From an uncultured Lachnospiraceae bacterium (lineage in GTDB: Bacteria > Bacillota > Clostridia > Lachnospirales > Lachnospiraceae), in assembly GCA_944383265.1 (NCBI GenBank), contig CALWOX010000003.1, positions 124,001-188,000 on the forward strand: a stretch of 64,000 nucleotides of DNA. The letters are read 5' to 3'. Position 1 is the first letter of the stretch. The number at the start of each line of letters is the position of its first letter. The notes below the pieces were generated by a model. It saw nothing but the letters and a program-made list of their open reading frames with translations. It was not told the DNA's origin and searched no databases. Below are positions 1 to 8,323 of this stretch, piece after piece. The translations under genes were made by a program, and so were the position numbers.

Positions 1-323
1 CCCGACAGAGCTATGTTAAAGGGTATCTCCGAAATTACAGAGAAAATAAGCAGAGAACGAAGATATTTTTTCCTGTTTCTTGTATGTACAAAGCCCTCCA
101 CAAGAAGGAAGCAAAATATGGGAAAGGCTATCCTTCCCAATAACCTTAGTATCATATCGACGGCATATACTGAAGAATTGATCTCACCTGTCTGCGTAAA
201 TACAAAGCAGCGCTCAAGTATGATAGCTCCTATGTGATCGATGAACATAAAGGCCATTGCCGCAAGCTTAAGATCCGTTCCGGTAAAGCCCCTGCCTCTG
301 TGATTTTCAGCTGTAAGTTCCAT
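1..323 (-). CDS. TraX family membrane protein, N-terminal part (cut by window edge)
   Basis: The first 107 codons of a minus-strand gene that runs off the left edge. It starts at the ATG at 323, eight bases after a GGAGGG ribosome binding site (about 335-340). Seen: an N-terminal motif KLAAMAFMFIDHIGA in the first membrane segment, then a second hydrophobic stretch around IAFPIFCFLLVEGF; both are typical of the TraX family. Known: TraX of the F plasmid acetylates pilin, but the chromosomal copies common in Clostridia have no settled role. It follows the YqeC-MocA gene by 35 bases on the same strand and so may be read through from the molybdenum operon. Nothing ties it to molybdenum otherwise. 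Confidence 0.85.
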   Translation of the reverse strand, partial: MELTAENHRGRGFTGTDLKLAAMAFMFIDHIGAIILERCFVFTQTGEINSSVYAVDMILRLLGRIAFPIFCFLLVEGFVHTRNRKKYLRSLLIFSVISEIPFNIALS

Positions 324-358
324 ATATATTATTCCCTCCGTTATCTTTGAGGCTTATT

Positions 359-1687
359 TTATCTCATATCACAGGGCTCGTCCACATCTTTAAGCTTTTT
401 GCTCTCTATCTGATATATAAATACCTTCTCGGGATTTCTCTTAAGTATGCTCATGCAGCCTCTGTCCCCCTCAAGGCTCTCTATCTCGCAAAAACAGTCC
501 GAGCTTAAGGCGGCGGGATTTGACATGTGGCCATCTGTATACATTGCCGCCATGTCCTTTCCCGAATATATATAATATTTCAAAAAGTCCGCTATTGACC
601 GGCTGTCAAGCTCAGGCTGATCCGCCACGAAATAGCATACACTGTCGGCATTAAGCTCCCTTGAGACCTTGGCTCCGATCCTGACAGAGCCTGCTATTCC
701 CTCTGCATAGTCCGGATTAAACACCGGCCTTATATCTATTTGCCCGCACTCTTTACCATATGTTCCCTTGCCATATCTTACCTCATCATATCTTGTGGCA
801 TAATCGAAGTTTAGGATCTCGTCATATCTTGTCACTACAGTAATATAAAGCTTTGCCTTAAGAGAGCGTTCTCCGTTTGTACGGTTTATTATTTCATCAT
901 TGTCCTCCTCAAGGATCTTCCCGAGAAGTCCCGCAGCCCCCACAATATTGTCAAGTGTATTTAAAAACAAAGGCTTTCCTTTATAGCTCTCAAGGAGCTT
1001 ATTTTTCCCGAAGCGTCTCCCGTAGCCTGAGGCTGTCATGACAAGATTTATTCTAAGTTCCCTGTTCTCCTTTCCTGAAACGAGCTCCGAAAGAAAGTCC
1101 TTTCTCATATCACTCAGAAAAAAGCTGATTTTTTTTCCCGGATATTTATTTTTAAGAGGCTTGATATAATACTTTTCTGCAATATATCTTATGATATTAT
1201 CAGCAACTATAATATCATCAGATGTCCTGTCATCTGAAAATGCAGCCTTACATGACTCTGACATGCTCTTGAGCTCGGTTTCTTTTATAAGCTCAAACCT
1301 GTGGCATACTGTGCTCATCCTTCTTCCTATGGCGTGAGCTCCCATTACCACAACTGTTTCATCCGCATTTTCGGGGATCACAGGCTCATATTCTGCAGGT
1401 ACCTTAATAGGCATACGCCTTGAGCCGTCAGCCTCCACAAGGACTATATCCGCCTCCTCACAGCATTTTTTATACTTCTCATGGGATGGCGCCCCCAGCT
1501 TTCCCGACTCTACAGTTTTTCCCAAAAGGCGGATATTTTCAAATTTATCATAATCCCTGTCATTAAAAATATGAGTTGTCGTAGTAACGACAACCCTCTT
1601 TCCCATGGCGGCACAGGCCATAGCTTTTTTCTTAATATAGGTGCTCTTTCCTCCGGCACCGCAGACTGCTATAACATAAGCGCACAT
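359..1687 (-). CDS. Fusion: YqeC-type selenium/molybdenum protein with MocA-like nucleotidyltransferase
   Basis: A 442-residue two-domain protein. Residues 1 to about 205 match YqeC, with the P-loop-like GAGGKST at 10-16, VTTTTH near 35 and VEADGSR near 85. Residues from about 212 match MobA/MocA-like NTP transferases, with MTASGYGRRFGKNK at 217-230 in place of the usual LAAGxSxRMGxxK, and a late VADQPELDS motif. Known: YqeC and MocA occur with XdhC and SelD in selenium-dependent molybdenum hydroxylase maturation, MocA adding CMP to molybdopterin. Inference: it finishes the cofactor for such a hydroxylase. Start ATG at 1687 is six bases downstream of the xdhC stop, with GAGGT upstream. Usually the two halves are separate genes; the fusion is the oddity here. 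Confidence 0.85.
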   Translation of the reverse strand: MCAYVIAVCGAGGKSTYIKKKAMACAAMGKRVVVTTTTHIFNDRDYDKFENIRLLGKTVESGKLGAPSHEKYKKCCEEADIVLVEADGSRRMPIKVPAEYEPVIPENADETVVVMGAHAIGRRMSTVCHRFELIKETELKSMSESCKAAFSDDRTSDDIIVADNIIRYIAEKYYIKPLKNKYPGKKISFFLSDMRKDFLSELVSGKENRELRINLVMTASGYGRRFGKNKLLESYKGKPLFLNTLDNIVGAAGLLGKILEEDNDEIINRTNGERSLKAKLYITVVTRYDEILNFDYATRYDEVRYGKGTYGKECGQIDIRPVFNPDYAEGIAGSVRIGAKVSRELNADSVCYFVADQPELDSRSIADFLKYYIYSGKDMAAMYTDGHMSNPAALSSDCFCEIESLEGDRGCMSILKRNPEKVFIYQIESKKLKDVDEPCDMR

Positions 1688-1692
1688 AAATA

Positions 1693-2604
1693 TTACCTCG
1701 GACTCCTTATATCGGATAGCTTTAAGGTCTTTCCCTGCCTTACCTTTCTCCGTCCCTCAGCATCAGCCCTTACAAGGATAAGCTCCGCCGCTATGCTTAT
1801 GGCTATCTCCTCAGGGCTTTCCGCCCCTATCTGAAGCCCCAAAGGAGCGTAAAATCTCGCAAGGTCAGCCTCGGAAAATCCGTCCTCTGTGAGCTTTTTG
1901 TCTATGGTCTCAAGCTTTGCCCTGCTCCCTATAACGCCTATGAACATGGCCTTTGATAAAAGCACCTGTTTTTGGATCTCATAGTCGAATTGGTGGCCTC
2001 TTGTCATTATTATGACGTAGTCATGTTCCCCTATCCCGGTTTTTTCAACCACATCCTCATAGTCATCGCAGATTATCCTTTCGGCATCAGGGAAGTCCTC
2101 CCTTTTGGCAAAGTCCTTCCTGTCATCATAGACCGTGCAGAGAAATCCGAGCTTTGAAAGTACAGGGACAGTCTCCCTTGAAACATGCCCTCCTCCGAAT
2201 ATTATCACTCTCCCTTGATTTTTAAGATATTCATCTCTGATATGGTAAAGTACGGAAAGAGACTCATCTCTCTCATCCTCATTATTTGCCTTAAGGCATC
2301 GGAATGCAAGTTTTACGTTTCCTCCGCATATCATCCCGAGACCTGACACATCCTCTCTTGAAAGGGAATAGCTTTTCTCCATAGAGCCCGATTCCTTAAG
2401 CAGCTCCGCCGCATCAAGAGTGGCTTGATACTCTATCTTTCCGCCGCCTATGGTTCCCATGGAGTAGGCCTCCGAGTCTACCACCATATATGTGTCCTTT
2501 CCCCTGGGAGTTGAGCCCTCAGACTCTTCTATTTTTACGAGCATCAGAGACTCTCCCTTTTTTATCCTCTCCTCCGCCTTAAATGTCAATTCCTTAATAT
2601 CCAT
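1693..2604 (-). CDS. xdhC: XdhC/CoxI family molybdenum hydroxylase maturation factor
   Basis: A 303-residue protein with the two XdhC parts. The N-terminal region carries ESEGSTPRGKDTYMVV and MGTIGGGKIE; the C-terminal Rossmann region carries IFGGGHVSRETVPVLSKLG and IGVIGSRAK. Known: XdhC binds molybdenum cofactor, promotes its sulfuration and inserts it into xanthine dehydrogenase-type enzymes. Inference: here it serves a selenium- or sulfur-bearing hydroxylase encoded elsewhere, since none lies in the window. It starts two bases after the stop of the ModE-type regulator gene and ends just before the YqeC-MocA gene, so it is clearly in the same operon. Confidence 0.9.
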   Translation of the reverse strand: MDIKELTFKAEERIKKGESLMLVKIEESEGSTPRGKDTYMVVDSEAYSMGTIGGGKIEYQATLDAAELLKESGSMEKSYSLSREDVSGLGMICGGNVKLAFRCLKANNEDERDESLSVLYHIRDEYLKNQGRVIIFGGGHVSRETVPVLSKLGFLCTVYDDRKDFAKREDFPDAERIICDDYEDVVEKTGIGEHDYVIIMTRGHQFDYEIQKQVLLSKAMFIGVIGSRAKLETIDKKLTEDGFSEADLARFYAPLGLQIGAESPEEIAISIAAELILVRADAEGRRKVRQGKTLKLSDIRSPR

Positions 2605-2606
2605 AT

Positions 2607-2966
2607 TTATTCCGCCTGAAAATATTTTTCAAGGAGTTCCTTTCCCTTTTCGTTAAGCTCCGCATCCATACTGTCATATTTCTCAAGAAAGCTTCTTCCT
2701 TCATCTGTAAGTCGGCTTTTTCCGCCACCGTCTCCCCCGTTTTTTGATTCGAGAAGAGGAAAGCCAAGCTCCTTATCGGCCCTTCTCAGTATTTTCCATG
2801 CCTTTGAGTATGACATATCCATTATCTGTGCCGCACTGCGTATGGAGCCGTGCTCATCCACAAGGTGAAGAAGCCTTGCTATACCGGGACCGAAGAATTT
2901 TTCCTCTCCTGTTATTGTAACTCTGAGATTAAAGTTGAACCTTGACCCGTTATTTTTATCTGCCAT
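2607..2966 (-). CDS. ModE-type winged-helix regulator without molybdate-binding domain
   Basis: 119 residues consisting only of the LysR/ModE-like DNA-binding domain: EHGSIRSAAQIMDMSYSKAWKIL is the helix-turn-helix region (broken here at about residues 37-58), followed by FPLLESKNGGDGGGKSRLT, the typical ModE wing. Known: full ModE of E. coli adds two C-terminal TOBE domains that bind molybdate; short single-domain forms are common in Clostridia. Inference: it controls the surrounding operon, probably at the palindrome near 8340-8363. Without a TOBE domain it must sense molybdenum indirectly or act as a constitutive binder. RBS GGAGGGG precedes the ATG at 2966. Confidence 0.8.
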   Translation of the reverse strand: MADKNNGSRFNFNLRVTITGEEKFFGPGIARLLHLVDEHGSIRSAAQIMDMSYSKAWKILRRADKELGFPLLESKNGGDGGGKSRLTDEGRSFLEKYDSMDAELNEKGKELLEKYFQAE

Positions 2967-3002
2967 AACCCCTCCGATATGATTTATGATTTTTTGATGT
3001 TT

Positions 3003-3674
3003 TTACAGCTTTACAGTACCGCCCCTGTCTCCGAAGCAGTTCATTATGAATACAGTGGTAAAGGCCACGGCGAGTATCACCACAACATAGATCCATGCCT
3101 CGTCCATTCGCCCTGCAGCCACAGCTGAATAGACTGCAAGAGGCAGCGTCCTCGTCTTTCCCGCTATATTTCCCGCAAGCATCGCTGTAGCTCCGTATTC
3201 TCCCAGTCCCCTTGTGAGGGAAAGGACAGTTCCTGAAATAATTGACGGCAGGGTGCAGGGGACAAGTATGTATACAAGTATACCGAAATCGGACAGTCCC
3301 ATCATCTTTGCCTCGTCTATCATGCTTTGGTCTATCTGCTCAAAGCCTGATTTTGCGGAGCGATACATGAGAGGGAAGGACACTACCGTTGCCGATATGA
3401 CTGTTGCCACCCACGAAAAGGCAATTTTGATTCCGAATACTGTCTCAATAAACTCGCCTACAGGCCGCTTTGCCCCGAATATATAAAGAAGAAAAAAACC
3501 TGCTACAGTGGGGGGAAGTACCAAGGGCATAGTAAGTATGCCGTCAAGTACCGCCTTTTTTCTTTTGCTTTTTACTCCCACACACAGCCATGCGGCAAGT
3601 ATCCCCAGCACAAAAGTGATTGCTGTAGATGCCGCAGCTGTCCGAAGAGATATCCATATCGGTGAATAATCCAT
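3003..3674 (-). CDS. modB: Molybdate ABC transporter permease
   Basis: 223 residues with five to six membrane segments and the permease coupling loop near GLGEYGATAMLAGN, characteristic of ModB. Known: ModB dimers form the channel through which ModA-delivered molybdate passes, driven by the ATPase ModC. It lies 58 bases downstream of modA and 36 bases upstream of the regulator gene. No modC follows, which is unusual; the permease must pair with an ATPase encoded elsewhere, or a shared one. Confidence 0.92.
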   Translation of the reverse strand: MDYSPIWISLRTAAASTAITFVLGILAAWLCVGVKSKRKKAVLDGILTMPLVLPPTVAGFFLLYIFGAKRPVGEFIETVFGIKIAFSWVATVISATVVSFPLMYRSAKSGFEQIDQSMIDEAKMMGLSDFGILVYILVPCTLPSIISGTVLSLTRGLGEYGATAMLAGNIAGKTRTLPLAVYSAVAAGRMDEAWIYVVVILAVAFTTVFIMNCFGDRGGTVKL

Positions 3675-3732
3675 TAAAACTGACCTGCCTTAGAGCTTTA
3701 TTTTTTCAGAGTTACAGTCTGTATCCCGGCTT

Positions 3733-4569
3733 TTAATTTCGGCTCTGCCTGTTATCCGAAAAGCCGTATTCCTCAAATACCGCCATTGCCTCATCCGAGC
3801 ATATAAAGTCAAAAAATTTTTCAGCAGCCTCATCATCGTTAAGCCTTGCCACAGGATATACCACAGGTGAAGAAAGGCTTTCCTCGGGTGCCTCCGCTAT
3901 TATCCTTACTTTATCCGTAGTTGCGGCGTCTGTGGCATAAACTATACCGCACTCCGCCGAGCTCTCAGCCACCCAGTTAAGCACCTCTGTGACGTTTGTT
4001 CCGAAGCTTACCTTATCCTGTATCTCATTCCGGATCCCAAGGTTTGTGAGGCTTTCTTCCGAGTACTGACCTACAGGAACACTCTCCGGGTCTCCCAAGG
4101 CTATCATCTCAGCCTTTGTAATATCTTCAAAGCTTTGAATTTCCTCATTTTCAGATTCAGAAGGCACTATAAGGACTATCTTATTTTCAAGAAGCTCTGT
4201 TATGGAATCAGATACCACAAGTCCCTCCTCATTTAATGCATCCATCTGCTTTGTCGCCGCAGAGAAAAATATATCCGCATCAAGACCTGACTCTATCTGA
4301 GTCTGAAGTTTTCCTGAGGAGTCGTATGTTCCCTCAACAGTTATTCCCGGATTTTCCTCTTCAAACAGTGGAATAAGCTCCTCTGTAAACGCGTACTCAA
4401 GTGATGCTGCCGCGGCAAGTGTCACTGTGGCTTCTTCAGATACTTCCGTTGTCTCCTCGGAAATTAAAGTAGCGTCTGTATTATTATCCTCTGATCGTGT
4501 GTTTGAGGAGCATCCTGCAAGCATTGTCAAGGCTGCCGTAAAAATAACGATTCCCATAAATTTTTTCAT
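3733..4569 (-). CDS. modA: Molybdate-binding lipoprotein
   Basis: A periplasmic-type binding protein anchored as a lipoprotein. The start chosen is the ATG at 4569, which has AAGGAG upstream and begins a clean signal peptide ending in a lipobox (LAGC); an upstream in-frame start at 4611 would put extra charged residues before it. Seen: TLAAAASLEYAFTEELIPLF opens the mature domain, and DIFFSAATKQMDAL and the late ECGIVYATDA are typical ModA patches that line the oxyanion site. Known: ModA binds molybdate or tungstate and hands it to ModB. It has its own 110-base upstream gap with three 18-bp tandem repeats. Confidence 0.92.
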   Translation of the reverse strand: MKKFMGIVIFTAALTMLAGCSSNTRSEDNNTDATLISEETTEVSEEATVTLAAAASLEYAFTEELIPLFEEENPGITVEGTYDSSGKLQTQIESGLDADIFFSAATKQMDALNEEGLVVSDSITELLENKIVLIVPSESENEEIQSFEDITKAEMIALGDPESVPVGQYSEESLTNLGIRNEIQDKVSFGTNVTEVLNWVAESSAECGIVYATDAATTDKVRIIAEAPEESLSSPVVYPVARLNDDEAAEKFFDFICSDEAMAVFEEYGFSDNRQSRN

Positions 4570-4611
4570 TTCTTTTCGCTCCTTAATTTTAAAAATCCAT
4601 GTCAAACACAT

Positions 4612-4665
4612 TTTTTATCGTATCTGAAGTTTTTATTTTATCTGAAATTTTTATCGTATTTGAAG
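4612..4665. repeat. Three tandem 18-bp repeats upstream of modA
   Basis: Units at 4612-4629, 4630-4647 and 4648-4665 on the plus strand follow the pattern TTTTTATCGTATCTGAAG; unit 2 has TTTT in place of TCGT at its middle, and unit 3 has one change. They lie in the gap between the MOSC-MogA stop and the modA start, so they would be in the 5' leader of modA. Role unknown; binding sites or a slipped-strand expansion are both possible. Confidence 0.8.
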
Positions 4666-4679
4666 TCTTAACCTTCCTT

Positions 4680-5633
4680 CTACCTTCCGCACTCCCCGTC
4701 TGTGCCTCTCATAAGAAGTATTCCGTGCCCTATAGTGTCAAGTATTACTTCAAGGCTCTCCTCCACAGCCTTGGGGCTTCCGGGAAGGTTTACTATAAGG
4801 CTCCTTCCTCTTATGGCGGACACTCCCCTTGAAAGCATTGCCCTCTTTGTATATTTCATTGACTCAGCCCTTATGGCCTCGGATATCCCGGGAACCTGCC
4901 TGTCACATACCTCAAGAGTCGCCTCAGGAGTATTGTCTCTCAAGGCCATGCCGGTGCCTCCGCTCGTTACGATCAGTTCAGCCTGTCTCTGATCGCAGAG
5001 CCTTATGAGCTCACGCTTTATTCTTTCCTTGTCATCAGGTATTATCACCCTCTCAACAACGTCAAAGCCCGCACTGCTTAAAAGCTCCTCAGCCTTCGGA
5101 CCGCTTTTGTCTTCTCTGAGCCCCTGTGATCCCTTGTCACTCATGACAACCACTGCCGCCCTTATGGGGGCATCATTCGGAGGAAGCTTTCCGGTCATTA
5201 TGTCGCCCGTCTGTATGACCCCGCCTTTAATGACCTCTGCAAACACGCCCTGGGTCGGCATTATACACTCTCCCATTCTCTTGTATATAGCGCAGTGGGA
5301 ATGACATTCCTTTCCTATCTGGGTCATTTTTAATATAACGTCTCCGCAGCTTAAAACTGTCCCCACAGGAAGGTTTCTGAAATCTATCCCCTCCACCACA
5401 AGATTTTCTCCGAAGGCTCCATCCTTCACATCGGCTCCTCTTTTGTTGAAATCAAGCACTTTGTCATAGGAAAGGAGGCTTACCTGCCTGTGCCAGTTTC
5501 CGGCATGGGCGTCACCTTCTATTCCGTAATTTACCTTAAATATTGCACTCTCCACTCTGTGTTTTTCCGTGCCTCTTTTTTCGCTTATACATATGGCGTG
5601 GACTTTTCCTTTTATAATATTCTCCACAGGCAT
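4680..5633 (-). CDS. Fusion: MOSC domain with MogA/MoaB-type molybdopterin adenylyltransferase
   Basis: 317 residues. About 1-150 is a MOSC domain: YGIEGDAHAGNWHRQVSLLS and DGAFGENLVVEGID are its conserved parts, with GKECHSHCAIY supplying cysteines. About 155-317 is a MogA/MoaB domain, with VVMSDKGSQGLREDKSGP, VTSGGTGMALRDNTPEA and the closing VNLPGSPKAVEE. Known: MogA-type proteins adenylate molybdopterin before metal insertion; MOSC domains bind the finished cofactor or sulfur carriers. Inference: the fusion couples the activation step to sulfur handling. It starts with AAAGGAGG upstream and lies 22 bases downstream of the moaA stop. Confidence 0.9.
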   Translation of the reverse strand: MPVENIIKGKVHAICISEKRGTEKHRVESAIFKVNYGIEGDAHAGNWHRQVSLLSYDKVLDFNKRGADVKDGAFGENLVVEGIDFRNLPVGTVLSCGDVILKMTQIGKECHSHCAIYKRMGECIMPTQGVFAEVIKGGVIQTGDIMTGKLPPNDAPIRAAVVVMSDKGSQGLREDKSGPKAEELLSSAGFDVVERVIIPDDKERIKRELIRLCDQRQAELIVTSGGTGMALRDNTPEATLEVCDRQVPGISEAIRAESMKYTKRAMLSRGVSAIRGRSLIVNLPGSPKAVEESLEVILDTIGHGILLMRGTDGECGR

Positions 5634-5655
5634 TAAAATACCTCCTTTGTCTGAC

Positions 5656-6651
5656 TTATCCTCCTATGCGAAACATCTCCTTTGTCTCGCTTATCCTGTC
5701 TCTGTCCTCAAAGCAGTGCTCCACAGGCTTTTTTGAAAGGGCCTCTCTGAAGGACTCCCTGAGTCTTTCCTCCTTAAGTTCCTCTGAAAGGCTCTTATCT
5801 CTCAGTATTTTCCTGAGGTCCTTTCCGTCCTCAAAGCAAAGGCAATATTTGAGTACCCCTGTGCTCGTAAGCCTCATTCTGTTGCAGCTTTCGCAGAATT
5901 TTCCGCTGACTGCGGAAATAAAGCCTATGCTTCCCTTGAAGTCCTCTGCCCTGTAATATACTGCGGGGCCGTTTCCGTGCCTTTCACAGTCAGGTTTAAG
6001 TCCCGGATACTCCCTTTTAAGCAATGAGAGCACCTCGCTGTTATCCGCATATTTAAACTGAGTTCCATAGCCTATGGGCATCATCTCTATGAACCTGACA
6101 CACACATTTTTGTCCCTTGCAAGCCTTGCAAGTTCCGGTATTTCATCTGTATTTATGCCTTTCATGACAGCCGTATTTATTTTTGTATTTATTCCTGAAG
6201 CTATGGCCGCATCCACAGCTGAAAGGACCTTGTTGAGCTTGTCAAAGCCTGTTATCCTTTTATACTTTTCTCTGTCCAAGGTATCAAGGCTTATATTTAT
6301 ACCTGATACTCCCGCCGCCTTCAGGGCCTCAAGCTTATCCTCAAGCAGTACGCCGTTTGTGGTTATGGTTATGTCCTCTATTCCGGCTGTAGCCTTTAGC
6401 CTTGCTGTAAGCTCCTCGCATCCCAATCTCACGAGAGGCTCTCCTCCCGTTATCTTAAGCCTGGTTATGCCCTCCTTGGCGAAGGCCCTTACTATACTCT
6501 CTATCTCCTCAAAGCTTAAGATATCAGACATTTCCAAAAGCTCTATCCCCTTGGGCATACAATAGCAGCACCTTAAATTACATCTGTCTGTTATTGATAT
6601 GCGCAGGTAATCTATTTTTCTTCCCTGCTTGTCTCTGTTGTCAATACTCAT
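5656..6651 (-). CDS. moaA: GTP 3',8-cyclase (molybdopterin step 1)
   Basis: 331 residues. Radical SAM motif CNLRCCYC (C24, C28, C31) binds the first 4Fe-4S cluster. The second cluster site is FCESCNRMRL followed by a third Cys 13 residues on (YCLCF), and the chain ends in the Gly-Gly tail (RIGG) needed for activity. Known: MoaA rearranges GTP to 3',8-cyclo-dihydro-GTP, the substrate of MoaC. The ATG at 6651 is preferred to a GTG at 6672: it has GGAGAG eight bases upstream and sits one base after the moaC stop, implying translational coupling. Confidence 0.96.
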   Translation of the reverse strand: MSIDNRDKQGRKIDYLRISITDRCNLRCCYCMPKGIELLEMSDILSFEEIESIVRAFAKEGITRLKITGGEPLVRLGCEELTARLKATAGIEDITITTNGVLLEDKLEALKAAGVSGINISLDTLDREKYKRITGFDKLNKVLSAVDAAIASGINTKINTAVMKGINTDEIPELARLARDKNVCVRFIEMMPIGYGTQFKYADNSEVLSLLKREYPGLKPDCERHGNGPAVYYRAEDFKGSIGFISAVSGKFCESCNRMRLTSTGVLKYCLCFEDGKDLRKILRDKSLSEELKEERLRESFREALSKKPVEHCFEDRDRISETKEMFRIGG

Positions 6652-6652
6652 A

Positions 6653-7171
6653 TCACTTCTCTCCGGGCTCACCGCATTCCCTTACATATTCACCTGATTT
6701 GCCGCCGCTCTTTCTTAGCAAATGTATCTCCGTTATTTCCATTGCTCTGTCCACAGCCTTGCACATATCATAGATCGTAAGAAGGGCCGTGCTCACTCCT
6801 GTAAGGGCCTCCATCTCAACTCCTGTCTTTCCCTCACATTTTGCGGTGCATACCGCTTTTATATATTTAAGTCCTTTTCTCGGGCTTTGGGGAAGGACTC
6901 CCGGTTCAAAATCGATACTTACCTTGGTAAGATTGATTATGTGGCAAAGCGGTATCATTTCTGATGTTCTCTTTGCTCCCATAATGCCCGCTACTCTTGC
7001 CACCGAAAGCACATCTCCCTTTTTCATGTCTCCGTGTATGAGCTTTTCATAGCATTCCTCGCTCATACCTATAAAGCCCTCTGTCACAGCTTCTCTCTCT
7101 GTCACAGCCTTTGAAGTGACATCCACCATAAAGGCATTTCCGTTTTTATCCAAATGTGAAAATTCAGCCAT
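6653..7171 (-). CDS. moaC: Cyclic pyranopterin monophosphate synthase
   Basis: 172 residues, close to the family's usual 160. MIPLCHIINLTKVSIDFEP and EALTGVSTALLTIYDMCKAVD are the MoaC signatures; the final stretch contains the catalytic Lys and Asp (CKAVDR). Known: with MoaA it converts GTP into cPMP, the first stable intermediate of molybdenum cofactor. It has GGAGAGG before its ATG, follows the MoeA-like gene by 52 bases and is coupled to moaA. Confidence 0.96.
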   Translation of the reverse strand: MAEFSHLDKNGNAFMVDVTSKAVTEREAVTEGFIGMSEECYEKLIHGDMKKGDVLSVARVAGIMGAKRTSEMIPLCHIINLTKVSIDFEPGVLPQSPRKGLKYIKAVCTAKCEGKTGVEMEALTGVSTALLTIYDMCKAVDRAMEITEIHLLRKSGGKSGEYVRECGEPGEK

Positions 7172-7223
7172 AAGACCTCTCCGTATATCCTTAATAATCC
7201 TAATTAAACTTTTCCGCCGGATA

Positions 7224-8303
7224 TTAATGCTTTCCGAAACCGCAGTTGGGATATGTACATACAGGGCAATTCAGACAGAGCCCGCCTTCTCCCATAGCGT
7301 ACAGTTCCTCGGCCTTTACCTCATCGTCAGCCATTATCCTCGGAAGCACAAGGTCAAATATAGTCCTCTTTGCATACATTACACAGCCCGGAAGGCCCAT
7401 GACAGCCTTTCCCTCCGCGGTGTAAGCCAGCATGAACATAGCTCCGGGAAGCACAGGGGCTCCGTAGGTGACGATTCGGGCTCCCGTATTTTTTATGGCA
7501 AGCGGCGTCCTGTCGTCCGGGTCAACGCTCATTCCTCCGGTACACAGAACTATGTCAGCTCCGTTTTTAAGAAACTCATTTATCTTTTCCGTCACGGCAT
7601 CGCTGTCGTCATCACAGACCGCGTGGTCAGTGAGCTCCGCCCCGAATTCATTCATCTTTTCAATAAGTACAGGGGTAAAGCTGTCCTTTATCCTTCCCTT
7701 GAATACCTCGCTGCCTGTGTTTATTACAGCATATTTTTTCTTTTTAAAGGGCATAAGCTTTACAAGAGGCTCATCCGTTTGCTCTCTTAAGAGCTCCTCC
7801 ATTTTTTCCATCTTTTCCTTTTCTATGACGAGAGGGATTATCCTTGTCCCGCACAGCTTGTCTCCCTTTTTCACAGCTGTGTTTCCGTGTCTTGTCGCTA
7901 TCATCATCTGCCCGAAGGAGTTGACTGTATAAAGGCCTTTGCCGTTTATCTTAAGCAGTCCGTCCTCCTCGGCGCAGAGCTCTATCTTACCCTCCTTCGG
8001 AAGGCTTGCTGACATATGGTTAAATACCTTCTTTTCTCCGTTCTCTCCATAGGCATCCTCAAATCTTCCGCCCTGGCAAAGCCTCCTTAGTATTTCGGCT
8101 CCCTCGTCCTCATGAAGCATGCCCTCATCCTTCTCCCATACATAAATGTGCTCCTTTCCTACGGACAAAAGAACAGGTATATCCTCCTCCTTTATCACAT
8201 GTCCCTTCCTGAAAACAGGGCCCTTCTCCACGTCCTTTATTATCCTTGTGATGTCATGGCAGAGCACACATCCCACCGCATCTTTTGTATCTTTAAGCTT
8301 CAT
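7224..8303 (-). CDS. MoeA/MogA-like molybdopterin-binding protein with C-terminal Cys cluster
   Basis: First gene of the molybdenum operon, 359 residues. The N-terminal part resembles a small SAF/biotin-like half (VLCHDITRII, FRKGHVIKEEDIPVLLSVG). Residues from about 185 form a molybdopterin-binding domain: INTGSEVFKGRI, CTGGMSVDPDDRTP and GLPGCVMYAKRTIFD. It ends in LCLNCPVCTYPNCGFG, a four-Cys tail that may hold a metal or Fe-S centre. Known: proteins of this type accompany selenium-dependent molybdenum hydroxylases in Clostridia; MoeA proper inserts molybdate. Inference: it performs or regulates metal insertion. It lacks the full MoeA length of about 400. ATG at 8303 follows GAGGCGG. Confidence 0.82.
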   Translation of the reverse strand: MKLKDTKDAVGCVLCHDITRIIKDVEKGPVFRKGHVIKEEDIPVLLSVGKEHIYVWEKDEGMLHEDEGAEILRRLCQGGRFEDAYGENGEKKVFNHMSASLPKEGKIELCAEEDGLLKINGKGLYTVNSFGQMMIATRHGNTAVKKGDKLCGTRIIPLVIEKEKMEKMEELLREQTDEPLVKLMPFKKKKYAVINTGSEVFKGRIKDSFTPVLIEKMNEFGAELTDHAVCDDDSDAVTEKINEFLKNGADIVLCTGGMSVDPDDRTPLAIKNTGARIVTYGAPVLPGAMFMLAYTAEGKAVMGLPGCVMYAKRTIFDLVLPRIMADDEVKAEELYAMGEGGLCLNCPVCTYPNCGFGKH

Positions 8304-8323
8304 AAAGTTACCGCCTCTTATAT

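Noticed and set aside
13-237. A 74-codon plus-strand frame at the left edge
   Set aside because: The opposite strand encodes a TraX N-terminus with a good RBS and family motifs.
7116-7790. A 224-codon plus-strand frame over the MoeA-like gene
   Set aside because: Antisense to a gene with recognisable molybdopterin-binding motifs; no RBS or domain.
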